64,000 nucleotides of DNA from Bacteroidales bacterium (GTDB lineage: Bacteria; Bacteroidota; Bacteroidia; Bacteroidales; UBA4417): positions 1 through 64,000 of the forward strand of contig JADJGZ010000010.1 of NCBI GenBank assembly GCA_016707785.1, written 5' to 3'. The position numbers and the translations under genes are program-made. The notes below the pieces were generated by a model that was not told the DNA's origin, ran no database searches, and saw only the letters and a list, made by a program, of their open reading frames with translations. Positions 1 to 11,866 of the stretch are shown piece after piece; the first letter of the stretch is position 1, and the number at the start of each line of letters is the position of its first letter.

Positions 1-290
1 ATCACATGCCCGGATTGAATAGGTCCAATGCATCCATCAGCCGATGTTTCCTGAACTGTTAATATGAAATCTCCGGGAAGATTCCATGTTTGATAAATCT
101 CAAATGTATTACTTGCCTGGATCACCCCATCAATTTTCCACTCATAGGTGGAACCGGGCAGTCCATTAATCCAATAGTGCTTGGTAGCCCCGATACATAC
201 TGAATCCGGCATAGCTATCTGTGCACCGGCTTTGAATCCGGCGACCAGCAGCAGTGCTAAGATTAGTATATATCGGAACTTACTAAGCAT
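1..290 (-). CDS. Secreted Ig/PKD-like surface protein, 3' end outside window
   Basis: The reverse strand reads from an ATG at 290-288 to the window edge, giving 96 codons without a stop. Residues 1-24 form a clear signal peptide (hydrophobic run ILILALLLVAGF, then KAGAQ). The mature part begins like the Ig/PKD-like modules of Bacteroidota surface proteins, with CIGATKHYWINGLPGSTYEW followed by a second cysteine. It lies 113 bp after the stop of the 79-residue-repeat gene and continues the same-strand series of large secreted proteins. A C/A-rich repeat of ACCCAA units sits directly upstream of the ATG where a ribosome site would be expected, and no Shine-Dalgarno sequence is visible. The function is unknown. 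Adhesion or surface structure is inferred from the architecture only. Confidence 0.7.
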   Translation of the reverse strand, partial: MLSKFRYILILALLLVAGFKAGAQIAMPDSVCIGATKHYWINGLPGSTYEWKIDGVIQASNTFEIYQTWNLPGDFILTVQETSADGCIGPIQSGHV

Positions 291-295
291 GGGCT

Positions 296-329
296 GATTG
301 GGTATTGGGTTTTGGGTAATTGGGTTTCT
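296..329 (-). repeat. ACCCAA-type short repeat in gene leader
   Basis: On the minus strand this is a run of ACCCAA/ACCCAAA units immediately upstream of the ATG at 290. A close copy is at about 3278-3304, between the stop of the giant gene and the start of the next gene. A shorter version touches the ATG at 3098. The role is unknown. It could be a dispersed repeat or a leader element of these genes. Confidence 0.5.
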
Positions 330-347
330 TTAATTTCAGTTAGGTTA

Positions 348-380
348 CTTCCTGGTTACTTTTACTACGTAACCAGGAAG
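348..380. repeat. Perfect 12-bp inverted repeat (hairpin)
   Basis: CTTCCTGGTTAC at 348-359 pairs perfectly with GTAACCAGGAAG at 369-380, with a 9-base loop. It lies between the stop of the repeat-protein gene (404) and the next gene (start 290). There is no T-run on the minus-strand side, so it is not a standard intrinsic terminator. It could be an mRNA processing or stabilising hairpin or a factor-dependent terminator. Confidence 0.6.
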
Positions 381-403
381 AATGAATCATCATATCAGAT
401 CAG

Positions 404-3098
404 TTAGTTATGCCAGATTCCTGTGTTTGCAGGTGCTGGATTAACTGTGATGCTTGTGCTGTCAGAATTGGTACATGTGCCATTGCTATATGTATAAGTA
501 ATGACGAATGTTCCTACTCCTGAAACTGTAGGATCGAAAAGATTACCTGAAACTCCAGTGCCACTGAAAGTGCCTCCAGCAGGAGTACCTGTTAAGGTTA
601 CCAATCCTGCATTAATACAGACCGGTCCTACTGGTGTGATAGTTACAACAGGGAGTGCATTGATAGTAACACTGGTTGTAGTAGTATTGGAACAGGTTCC
701 GTTAGAGAAACTATAGGTTACCGTATAGGTTCCAGCTGTACTTGCAACAAGGTCAATGGTTCCGGTAGCAGGATCTATAACTAAACCAACAGTTGAACTA
801 TAGGTACCACCTGCTTGTCCTGTCTGAGTTACGGTAGCTGTACCAGTAGCACAATAAGGTGATCCGGCATAAGCGATAGTTGCAACTGGCAGTGCGTTAA
901 TAGTAACACTGGTTGTAGTTGCAGGTTCCGTAGAGAAACTATGGGTGGTATAGGTTCCAGCTGTACTTGCACAAGGTCAATGGTCGGGTAGGGGATCTAT
1001 AACAATTGAACAGAGTACCACCTGTCTGTCTGGTCGTAGTTGTACCGGTACAATAAGGTGATCCGGCATAAGCGATAGTTGCACTGGCAGTGCGTTATAG
1101 TAACACTGGTTGTAGTAGTATTGGAACAGGTTCCGTTAGAGAAACTAGGTAACAGGTAGGTTCCAGCTGTACTTGCAACGAGGTCAATGGTTCCGGTTGC
1201 AGGATCTATAACTAAACCAACTGTTGAGCTATAAGTACCACCGGCTTGTCCTGTCTGAGTTACTGTAGCTGTACCGGTAGCACAATAAGGTGATCCGGCA
1301 TAAGCGATAGTTGCAACTGGCAGTGCGTTAATAGTAACACTGGTTGTAGTAGTATTGGAACAGGTTCCGTTAGAGAAACTATAGGTAACGGTATAGGTTC
1401 CAGCTGTACTTGCAACAAGGTCAATGGTTCCGGTTGCAGGATCTATAACTAAACCAACAGTTGAACTATAAGTACCACCTGCTTGTCCTGTCTGAGTGAC
1501 TGTAGCTGTACCGGTAGCACAATAAGGTGATCCGGCATAAGCGATAGTTGCAACGGCAGTGCGTTAATAGTAACTGGTTGTAGTAGTATTGGAACAGGTT
1601 CCGTTACGAAACCGGAGGTAACAGTGTAAGTGCCAGCTGTACTTGCAACGAGGTCAATGGTTCCGGTTGCAGGATCTATAACTAAACCAACAGTTGAACT
1701 ATAGGTACCACCTGCTTGTCCTGTCTGAGTTACGGTAGCTGTACCGGTAGCACAATAAGGTGATCCGGCATAAGCGATAGTTGCAACTGGCAGTGCGTTA
1801 ATAGTAACACTGGTTGTAGTAGTATTGGAACAGGTTCCGTTAGAGAAACTATAGGTAACAGTGTAAGTGCCAGCTGTACTTGCAACGAGGTCAATGGTTC
1901 CGGTTGCAGGATCTATAACTAAACCAACTGTTGAGCTATAAGTACCACCGGCTTGTCCTGTCTGAGTGACTGTAGCAGCCAGTAGACAATAAGGTGATCC
2001 GGCATAAGCGATAGTTGCAACAGGCAGTGCATTAATAGTAATGCTGGTGGTAGTCGTATTGGAACAGGTTCCGTTAGAGAAACTATAGGTAACGGTATAG
2101 GTTCCAGCTGTACTTGCAACGAGGTCAATGGTTCCGGTTGCAGGATCTATAACTAAACCAACAGTTGAACTATAAGTACCACCTGCTTGTCCTGTCTGAG
2201 TGACTGTAGCTGTACCGGTAGCACAATAAGGTGAACCGGCATAAGCAATAGTTGCTACAGGGAGTGCATTGATAGTAACACTGGTTGTAGTCGTATTGGA
2301 ACAGGTTCCGTTAGAGAAACTATAGGTAACAGTGTAGGTGCCAGCTGTACTTGCAACGAGGTCAATGGTTCCGGTTGCAGGATCTATGACTAAACCAACT
2401 GTTGAACTATAGGTACCACCAGCCTGTCCTGTCTGAGTTACAGTAGCTGTACCTGTAGCACAATAAGGTGAACCAGGATAAGAAATAGTAGCGATAGGTT
2501 GTGGATTAATAGTCACAACAACTGGCTCAATATCTGTACAAGCTGGAAGAGTTCCAGTTGTTGCCATAATGTAATAGGTACCGGAAGTCCCAACTGCATT
2601 GGGATTAACTAAAGCAATAGTGGCTCCTGCATCAGTCCAGTAACTTAATGTTGTGCCAACAGGTAGGGTGCTGCCTGCTGTAATTGCCGCTGCTGTGAGA
2701 TCAACGGTTCCAGGAGCGCAAATGGCCGGAGGATTGGTGATTACCAATACCGGTGCAGGCAATACTGTTACCGCAAGCGTTTGTGTAGTGGTACATCCAT
2801 TTGGGCCTGGTTCTGTTTCTGAAACTGTTACTGTGTAAGTAACCGGAACTGCAACATTTGCCCAGTTCACTATAACAGTATAGGCATTTCCGTTAGGGGT
2901 AACTGTCCAGTCGGTACCTGAAACTCCGGGTGTGATTGACCAGTTGAAGGTGTTTCCAGTATTACCTGGAACAACCCAATAGTCAACCGGACCGGGACAT
3001 ATAGAGTGTGGTAAAGTACTCTGTCCCCATCCTTTGAAACCAATGACTGATATCATTATGATCAGCAGCCATTTCATTGATTGTAACTTAGTTTTCAT
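404..3098 (-). CDS. Secreted protein with eight near-identical 79-residue Ig-like repeats; frame disrupted
   Basis: The start at 3098 gives a signal peptide (about residues 1-26, ending GWGQ). Two Ig-like segments follow, then tandem repeats of 79 residues, each beginning ATIxYxGSPYC and containing TVTQTGQAGGTYSS and GTYTVTYSFSNGTC. A diverged last repeat ends at the stop at 404. The frame is open from 3098 to about 1449 and again for 604-404. Between these, and within units near 1560-1640, 1975 and 900-1090, small deletions break it. Unit spacings are 237, 198, 233, 236, 234, 234, 237 and 237 bp instead of a uniform 237. The same domain type occurs in the neighbouring giant gene. No T9SS tail is visible. 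A role as an elongated surface stalk or adhesin is inferred. Assembly error across the repeats is as likely as real decay. Confidence 0.6.
654..2499. repeat. Tandem array of eight ~237-bp repeats (coding)
   Basis: Equivalent points of the repeat fall at 654, 891, 1089, 1322, 1558, 1792, 2026, 2263 and 2500. Most units are almost identical at the nucleotide level, which points to recent duplication or gene conversion. The unit at 891-1088 is 39 bp short through many small scattered deletions. The 233, 234 and 236 bp units carry 1-4 bp losses. Confidence 0.85.
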
Positions 3099-3351
3099 AA
3101 GTTGGGTTTTTGGATTATTGTTTGTTTTATAGTTATTTTCTCTTTAATTCTTTGATTTTCAGTTTATGTTGAGTACCGCCATCGCGCCTTCCAATCCCCT
3201 GGAAGTTCCAGGAGTTTGAGCCAGTTTAGAAGTCGGTTAATGGTTGTCATGATTTGTAATGGTTTGATATTTAATTTTTTGGGTATTGGGTTTGGGTAAT
3301 GGGTCAGTTATTTTTTCAATATGTTTTTATTACTTTGGTTTACATCGGGTA

Positions 3352-6300
3352 CTAGAAATGTGTGATTAATGAAGTGGCAGGTAACGGCACTATCGTTACA
3401 CTGGCGTTTCCTGTCATAGTTGTTGAACAGGAAGTAGATACCATAGTAGCTACCACGGTATATGTCCCAGCCGCTGTCTGATTTCCAAAGCTGATAGCAC
3501 CCCCGGTGCCAGCGACTGGTAATCCTGTGTTTACGCCCCCAATCTGCAGTTGATAGCTTACTCCCAGCTGTGATCCCGTTAATCCTACCGGAACTCCGGC
3601 TCCTCCTGCACAATAACTTCCTCCTCCTGTCACACTATATGGATCAGGGATGGCTTTTATTTCGACAATAGTTGTGGTTGTACCTGGACAAGTTCCATTG
3701 GTGAAACTGTAAGTAACTGTATAAATGCCGGATGAGCTTGATGCCAGATTGATCTGCCCGCTAACTGGATTTATTGAGAGCCCTGCAGGTGCCGATGTAA
3801 AAGTTCCACCGGCCTGGCCGGACTGGATAACATTTACAGTTCCAACCGGACAAAAAGGTCCTCCGGAATAGGAGATGGAAGCATTTGGTAGTGGATTGAC
3901 CAGTACATTAAAAATCGTTGGTGAAACAGCACTGCAACCATTAGCCGCCGTGTAGTTTACACTAACAGTCTGAGGACCTGTGGAACTCCAGGTAACTGTA
4001 ACACTATTGTCATTGATCCCACCCCTGAAGTTATTGTTCCACCTGCTGATACAACCCAGCTGTAATTCGACATGCCGGCTGCAGTTGAATAAATATTTCC
4101 GGTTGCGCCTACACAAGCTGAATTTGAGCCGGTGATAACAGGTATAGGCGCGGGTTTTATTGTTACTACCATAAAATCTGTAACCGGGCCTGGACAAGGA
4201 GCAGAAGGCTTTGGGGTGGATAGTGTGAGAGTAACTGTTCCGTTTGTAATATCTGTAATACCTGGTGTATAAGTGGCATTAAGTGTGTTTGCATTGGGTG
4301 AAAAGTGCCATCTCCACTGCTGGACCAGGTTATTGAAGGAGTTGTACTTCCAACAGATGCAGTTCCCAGTTAATGAGACATTCTGCCCGGCACAAATGGA
4401 TTGATCATCACCGGCATTTACCAAAGCTTCAGGGTATGCCCTGACAATCCTGGTAGCAGGTGTTCCATTTCCACAGGCATTCACAGCATATACACTCAAG
4501 GTTCCTGTGGTAAAAGCTGGAACAGCCGAAAAATCCATTGTAATGGAATTCGTATTGGATGGCGCATTGATTACTGCATTGCCGGCACTGTAAGACCAAA
4601 CATAACTGAGTGCACCTGGTACCGGGTTGACTGAAAAAACAACTCCTGTGGTTGGAACGCAAACGTTAATTGTAAATATATTCCATGTTGGAGTTGCAGG
4701 AAGTGGATCAATTACTAAAGCAACAGATGTACATGCCGAACTCCCGCAGCCACTTTCCCATCTTGCATAATAAGTAGTATTTATTCCAGGGGCTGTTATA
4801 GTCAATGGTGAACCTGAACCAACAAAAGTTCCGCCACAACTGCCCGAATACCAGTTAAGTACAGGACCGGCACCTGTTCCGCCATCACCCCCGGTAGCAG
4901 TTAATACCACACTGGCTCCTGCACAAACAGGATTTGGAGAGGCACTTGCCGAGGTTGGGGCTGTAGGTTTGGTAAGAACTGTCACTGTAACACTCGCACA
5001 AGTCGATGAACCACATCCATTCTGCCAGCTTGCATAATAGGTAGTGGCAACACTGGGTGAAGGCAGACTGAATGAGGCTCCTGTACCAATGAGTGTTCCC
5101 CCGCAACTTCCGGTATACCAGTTTAATGTAGAGCCGGATCCACCAGTTACTGAAAGGGTAATATTGCCAGGATCATCCTCGCAGAAGTTATTTCTATCGG
5201 ATTGAGCAGTAAGAGGTGCCTGTGGAAGCGGATTCACTGTAATGTCAATACTTGCACAACTTGAATTTCCGCATGAGCTTTCCCAACGGGCAAAATACGT
5301 TGAATTTGACGCCGGAGCGGATATGGTTAGTGGAGATCCAGTTCCAACTAAAGTTCCGCCACAACTTTCGGTATACCAATTCAAAATTGGACTTGATCCG
5401 CTGCCACCATTTCCACCATTGGCAGTCAGCGTAAGGCTTGTACCTGCACACAGGGTTGTTGCAGATGCAGTTATACTCGTTGGGGCGACAGGGAGAGTAT
5501 TTACATTTACTGTAACAGAAACACAGGCCGAATTTCCACATATGCTTTCCCATCTTGCATAATAGGTGGTTGTTACAACCGGAGAAGGAATAATGAGTGT
5601 GGGACCGGTTCCTGCCAAAGTACCCCCACAACTGCCGGTATACCAGCTTAATGTACTACCTGAACCTCCAGTTGCAGTCAGTTCAATATTTCCTGCATCA
5701 TCAGCACAGAAATTATTCCTGTCAACCTGGGCCGAAGTGGGATCAACCGGAACTGGTGAAACTACTACTACCACGCTTTGTACCTGTGGTGCACATCCAT
5801 AACCATCTTCTACTGTAAGGTAATAAGTGCCGGCATGTGAGGCGTTAACATTATTGATAACAGGATTTTGAAGGCTGGAAGTAAATGAATTCGGACCTGT
5901 CCATGAAAAAGTAAATGGAGGGATTCCACCTGTAAGATTGGCATTCAGGTTTAGGTCACCACCCATACAAACGGCTCCACCTCCATTGGCAGTGGGTGAA
6001 ACTGTGGCTGGTGCTGAAGAAAGCGTCCCAAAAGAAATATCATCAAGCCCAAAGTCATTACCTCCCGGGTCTGTATTAAGGTTAATAATTCTAATAGTTG
6101 CAGAAACAGCCCCTGCAGGTGAAGTCCAGAATGGAGTGCTGTAAAATCTTACCCAATTGGATAAGGCAACCTGGGATTCATCAGTTGGTTTTGGGGCAAT
6201 ATTTAGGTCAGCTATACTACCTACCTGTTCTGTTCCATTTTGTATGGTAACAATTTCAAATTGAAGACGGGCTGGTGAGGCTGGATTAAGATTCATCCCC

Positions 6301-9300
6301 CAGGCGCTGAAATAATAGGGAGTGTTAGGCTGAATGGTTACCGTTTGTTGCCAGATCACCTGGGAGGTATTAATACTCCCGTTAATCATCATAAAATTTC
6401 GGGACCCGATTGAATTATTCGTGTGATCCCGACCATGAAAATTGTTGTGATACCCCTGGGGTGCACCCGGGTAATTTGACCAGGCACTGGTATTAACTGC
6501 ATAAAAACCCTCCGGATAGAGCCCTGAACCTGCAGTTCCATCATAGTAAGCCTGGTTTTGTGTATATCCTGTTATGAACGCAGGAGTTGCTGCATTGAAA
6601 TTCGTAAAACTTCCATCCAAAACCAGTTCATTGGCTACTGTTAATACTGCTGAACCCTGGCAACCATAAGAATTGGTAACATTAACACTATAAACACTGG
6701 CATGGTCAACAGTAATAACCTGTGTAGTAGCTCCGCCGATTGGAATACCGGATTCATACCATTGGTAAGTAAGTCCGGCCGGATTGGCAGTAAGTATAAT
6801 ATTCCCCGGACTCGAGCAATAATCGGCTGTGATCGTTGGAATGGTGGTCGGATTAACTGTTACAGTAAAAGTGCGGGCCGGACCTGTACACAGAGAGGGT
6901 GACTTGGCAACTACACTTATGGTAGTTGTAATTGGACTTCCGGTTAAATTAACTGTTGTATAGGCCGGGATGTTTCCCGGTCCTGATACCCCAAATCCGA
7001 TGTCAATACTGCTGGTCCAGGTATATGTACTCAAGGCTATTGAACTTCCGAAGGAACTGGCTGCCACAACAACCCCACTGCAATAGGTTGCATTGGAAAT
7101 TGGGTTTACAGTAGGGCCCGGTTCTACGATTACTGTAATTGTTTTTTGGGTTCCAATACACGAACCTGCAATCGTAGTGGGTGTCACGATATATTGTACT
7201 GATCCGTTAACGGTATTGCTGGTATTGGTGAGAATCTGGTTAATTGGATTTCCCGAACTGGCACTGGCACCGCTAACACTCGTCGGCAAAGGAGAGATTG
7301 TACCAATGGTCCATGAGTAGGTGCAAGGACTCCCTGATGTAAGCAAAATATTAGGCCCTGTTCCTGTACATGTGGTATAGGGCCCGTTGTTATTGACTGT
7401 TGGAGTAGCAACAGGAGTAACTGCGAGAGTGCGGGGCGTTCCATTTCCACAGGTATTGGAAGGGGTCACCTGGATATTTCCTGCTGTAGCGCTTACAGTA
7501 ACTGTAATCGAATTGGTGTTTCCTCCGCCGGTTTGAACCCATCCTGCAGGGAAAGTCCAGTTGTAAGTAACACCCGAAACATTAGTAACGGAATAACTCT
7601 GGGTAGTCCCTTCACATGGGGTTGTCGCACCGGCGATAACAGAAGGCTGCGCCGGAACATCCATCGGGTTTACTGCAAGGGTCTGCGCTGTTCCGTTCCC
7701 ACAGGAATTTGAAGGAGTAACCTGGATATTGCCGCTTGTGGCTCCTATAGTTACCGTAACTGAATTGGTATTTTGACCGGATACAATTACCCAACCAGAT
7801 GGGAATGACCAGTTGTATGTTACACCAGCAACATTGGGAACAGAATAAACCAGGTCAGTCCCGATACAGGGAGTGATATTTCCTGAAATAGCACCAGGCT
7901 GGGCAGGCAAAGTAAGGATGGTAGCACAGGTTTCTGAATAACATTCGGTATTTGACAGTGATACTGAAACTGGATCTGGTGCAGCAGAACCAAATGTTAT
8001 TGGGAAATCCCCGTAATTACTTTCTCCGGAATTGGCCCTGGTAAGGAATTGGTTGCTAAGAAATGTTGTTGGACTACCGGAGGTTGGAGGCTCATCGGTA
8101 ATCATTGCAAACACCTTGATCGTTCCAATGGGACCACCCAATGCAGACCGGGATATAGCAAATTCAAAACCATTAAGATAATCTCCAATGCTACTATTGG
8201 CAATAAATCCAAAAAGATCTGAGGTGTTTGAAGTCCCAAGTAAGGTAAATGTATTCGTCTGCATATTATACAGATCGAAATAGGTATCACCAACAGCAGT
8301 ATTGATGCCCAGGATATAATCCGGAGCAAAACCAGCGTCAAATGTGGTTCCGTAATTTAGGTTCTCCATGGCATGACAAGGGGTGCCATTTCTGTTTACC
8401 CAGGTGGATAAGTCATTGTACCCGCCAAGCTGACAATCAATGAAAAGAAGTACCCTGTTAGTGCTGTTGATGCTACCTGCAATTCCACCAAATAAATAGC
8501 TTTGTGTGGATTGAATATAAAGGGCATCGAGATTATTTCCTGCTCCGAAACCGCTTGGGTTGGGGCCACCAGCAGAAGTTGCCAATGGACTTCCCCAGGC
8601 TGATTCAGTCAGACTTCCATCAAATATAAAAGGAGAATATGAGCGGACACAAACCTGGTCGGTTGAAGTTAGTGCTGATGCAGGAGTAAAAGTTGTATTT
8701 GTTGAGGGCGCCCCCTGGGAAGTGCCATTTAATGTAAACTCAAAAATACTTCCGTTTCCTGCAGTGAAAGTGGGCGTACTGCCTTCACAAGGAGTTGCAG
8801 GGCTAATAGTTGGAGCAGGGGGTAAAGCATTGATGGTAACCTGGGTGGTAGCTGTTACCGTGCAGGCTCCCACAGTTTTTGTGTAAGTAACGGTATAGCT
8901 TCCGGCTGTACTTGTGTTCGGTGTGATGGCTCCGGTACTTGCATTAATGGATAAGCCTGCAGTTGAGCTAAAAGTACCTCCTGTGTAAGAGCCTGTACCT
9001 GTTAATGTAACGGTAACAGGGGTAGATGCACTGATGCAGAAAGGACTTCCAGCGTAGCTAATAGTAGCAGTGGTGACTTCAAATTCGTCAGCACCGATAT
9101 CAGGGGCAGAACCTGTGCCAGTGTAACCTGCATTCCCCTGGCGAATCTCATTGTCATAATCATCAGTATAAGTGGCAATATTTACTGCTCCACTTTCAGC
9201 TAATGAAACCTGGGCACCACAGGATATAATATGCAAAAAGCCTGCATCTGTTCCCACAATGCTTGAAAAATTTGGGTCTTCTGTCTGGGAATTGGTTTCC

Positions 9301-11866
9301 CTTGGAGCAACCCTTGCTTTAAATGCGGCTAAAGTTTGATCAGAATTGGTGCCATCATAAAAGATGAGCCTGTTTGCAGCTGGAGTTCCACCATATAATA
9401 AATTGTTGTTTGAACTTACCCCGTAGTTTGTCAAAGTTGTGTTAGACCTCCTGTAGGCAGCTACAATTCCAGCTCCTTTGGGAGTCGACTTATTGACAAT
9501 AATATTGTTTTCTGACAATTGAGGGTTGCAGTTGTTACGGTTGCATTAGTGATGTGATAAAAGTCCACTGCAACCCAAAAGTCCAGCTGTTGATGAAGCA
9601 TTTAAGTAAATAGTATTGTAATAAACATTGATTGTTGAAAAGGTGTAGTTGATGTCAGAGGTTAATACCCATAACCGGGTTTGGCTGCATTGGCTGCGGG
9701 TCTTTAAGATCACCGATTAGGTTATTCGAAATATTATGGTTGTTCCTGCTGTAACATCAATGCCATTTACTGTTGAGCCAGTTGCATTGCTCCCTGATAA
9801 ATTATAAATCTTATTCTTTAGAATGTTAGCAGATGAGGCTGATGTAATACCTAAAATCGTTGAAGCACCTGTTGTTGAAATTCACCAATAGTATTTCCGG
9901 AAATAATATTTGCAGTTCCGGCAGTATTCCCTAACTGAATACATGTGATATTTTCCCCTGATTCCGGTGATAGTGTTTCGGTATCACATTTATTCCTTTA
10001 TTAAGGTTAAATACAGTAACCGCGAAATTTCCACAACTCCAGTTTGTAAAGATGTTATTGGAAATGGTCTTATTTGTTCCCGCTGAGCCATCCTGGTTTA
10101 CCCATCCTGCCATGTTGGTATTGCCTGTAAGAGTTATATTGGAGAAATTATTTCCTGTATGGTTAATAATAGCTGTACCTGTGGAATTAGCTGTTGAAGT
10201 AAACAAAGTAACGGTTCCCCTAAGTTGCTTTTGAAAATGTACCTATAATGCTATTATTTGAAACAGTTTGAGTTCCACCATTAGGCACTGAAACATTATT
10301 TGATATAAAAGTCAGTGATCCGGAATTGCTTATGCTAAGATTGTTGAAAGTATTATCGCTGATATTCTGGGAGGCAGTTGCATTTGTATTGATAATAAAG
10401 GTGTTACCACCTGAACCATTTGAATTAATAATGCCCTGGAAGTTATTTCCACTAATGGATAAGTTTGTTGTCCCTGAGCCGGCAATGTTCGAAATTCCGG
10501 TTAATAGACCCGAATTGCCTGTAGTGTAAGTGAAGAAGTTTCCAGAGGAATTTCCTAGTTGATTGTTGTTAATGTTAATAGTTGTTATGACATTCCCTGT
10601 ATTTCTTAACCCAAAAACACCTTGGGTAGGTCCTGATGTGCTACAACCATTAAAAATGTTATTGTTGATATTTAGTGTTCCAGGTGCAGATGCATTAACT
10701 ATTCCATAAAATTCTCCTGCGGATGAACAGTTCAGTAAAGTGTTATTGTTGATGTTGATAGTTGATGTTGCCAGGCCTGTATTCCCTTGTGTTCTAATTA
10801 CCTCATAAACCGAAGCTGAAGAATTTACCAGGGTAACCGTATTATAGGTAATATCATGAGTAAAAGTACCAGTAGGGGCATTAATAAAATCGATGTAAAT
10901 ACATCTTAGAGAATTTACGGTTGCCAGGTTCGCACTTGTCAGGGTATTATAATTAACTTTCAGTCCTTTTTGTGATGTGCAGAAAATTCCAAGGATAGTG
11001 CCAGGAACATTAGTAGCAACTGTGTTACCTGCATTATTCCCCCAATTTGTTGCAGTGTTTCCGGTTGCAGGTGTTGAGCCTCCAATTTCATTGCCATCAT
11101 CCATCCGGTTATCTGTACCTGAGCCTACGAAAATAATGGGTAGGTTTACATTACTGATTGAATTACCATAAACCTTATTATTACTGTTACTCCCAGTAAT
11201 ATTGGTAATATCATTTGGTGTTAAAGGTGATCCTGTGGGTAAATGCCTTACACTGCTATATATACCACATGAATTTGTAAATGACCGGTTAAGTGAAATG
11301 GTATTATTTTGTATTGTATTGTTTTTGGCACCATTGGTAGCATTTGCATATAGCAGGGCAATTCCCCACTCTGTCATGGTGTTGCTGGCCACAGTAAAAT
11401 TATTATTGCCGGAATTCTCTGTTAATGTAAAATTCTGAAGTGTAACGAAGTCTCCGCCCTGTATTTTGAATATGGCATCATTCCTTGATCCACCAGCTTG
11501 CAGCCCTGCAGTAATCGTATTGTTACTACCACTGATGGTTATTGTGTTCAGAACTGTACCCTGTGCAGAAATGATATATCCTCCGACAGGAGCAGTTTGT
11601 GGATTGCCGGGATTTAAAGAAATAGTAATAGGTGTTGTGAGTGCTCCTATAGCATTCAATTGTGTAATAGCAGCCTGAAGACTGGGATAGGTCGCTGCCA
11701 TCCCGGCACCTGTTGCACTTACAACCTGTGCATTTGAAAGTGTGGAATTTAAAAGGAGGGTGATGAAAATGAAGAATGAAAATACTCTGCCCGTTGAAGT
11801 CAATAAATGAGAATGCACCTTCTGCCTGACACAGACCGGACCGAAAAGATGCATTAATAGTTTCAT
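3352..11866 (-). CDS. Giant secreted beta-helix / Ig-repeat protein (about 2,800 residues), several frameshifts
   Basis: I read this as one gene broken by small frame errors. The N-terminal part (11866-10220) has a hydrophobic export segment at about residues 30-47 ending SNAQ. A right-handed beta-helix rich in N-N-x-I and NNNT turns follows. The reading frame changes several times between 10220 and 9518, yet the protein theme continues through every change (NIYYNT-like and YLNASSTAG motifs). The open stretch 9518-4020 holds Ig-like modules, a CBM9/DOMON-like segment (about 8640-7980), a jelly-roll segment (about 6640-6010) and four ~90-residue repeats with WYTGSCGGT and YYARWES motifs. Two compensating shifts near 4365 and 4300 and one near 4020 lead to a last Ig-like module and a stop at 3352. 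No T9SS tail is seen. Several shifts sit in short homopolymers, so sequence error is plausible. Confidence 0.6.

Noticed and set aside
654..2499. Regular repeats that could suggest a CRISPR array
   Set aside because: The unit is 237 bp, almost identical over its full length with no unique spacers, and it codes for a protein module.
3308..3613. Minus-strand frame of 101 residues past the stop of the giant gene
   Set aside because: It overlaps the last Ig module in another frame. It might hold the true C-terminus after one more frame error, but no T9SS-like or other ending motif supports this.
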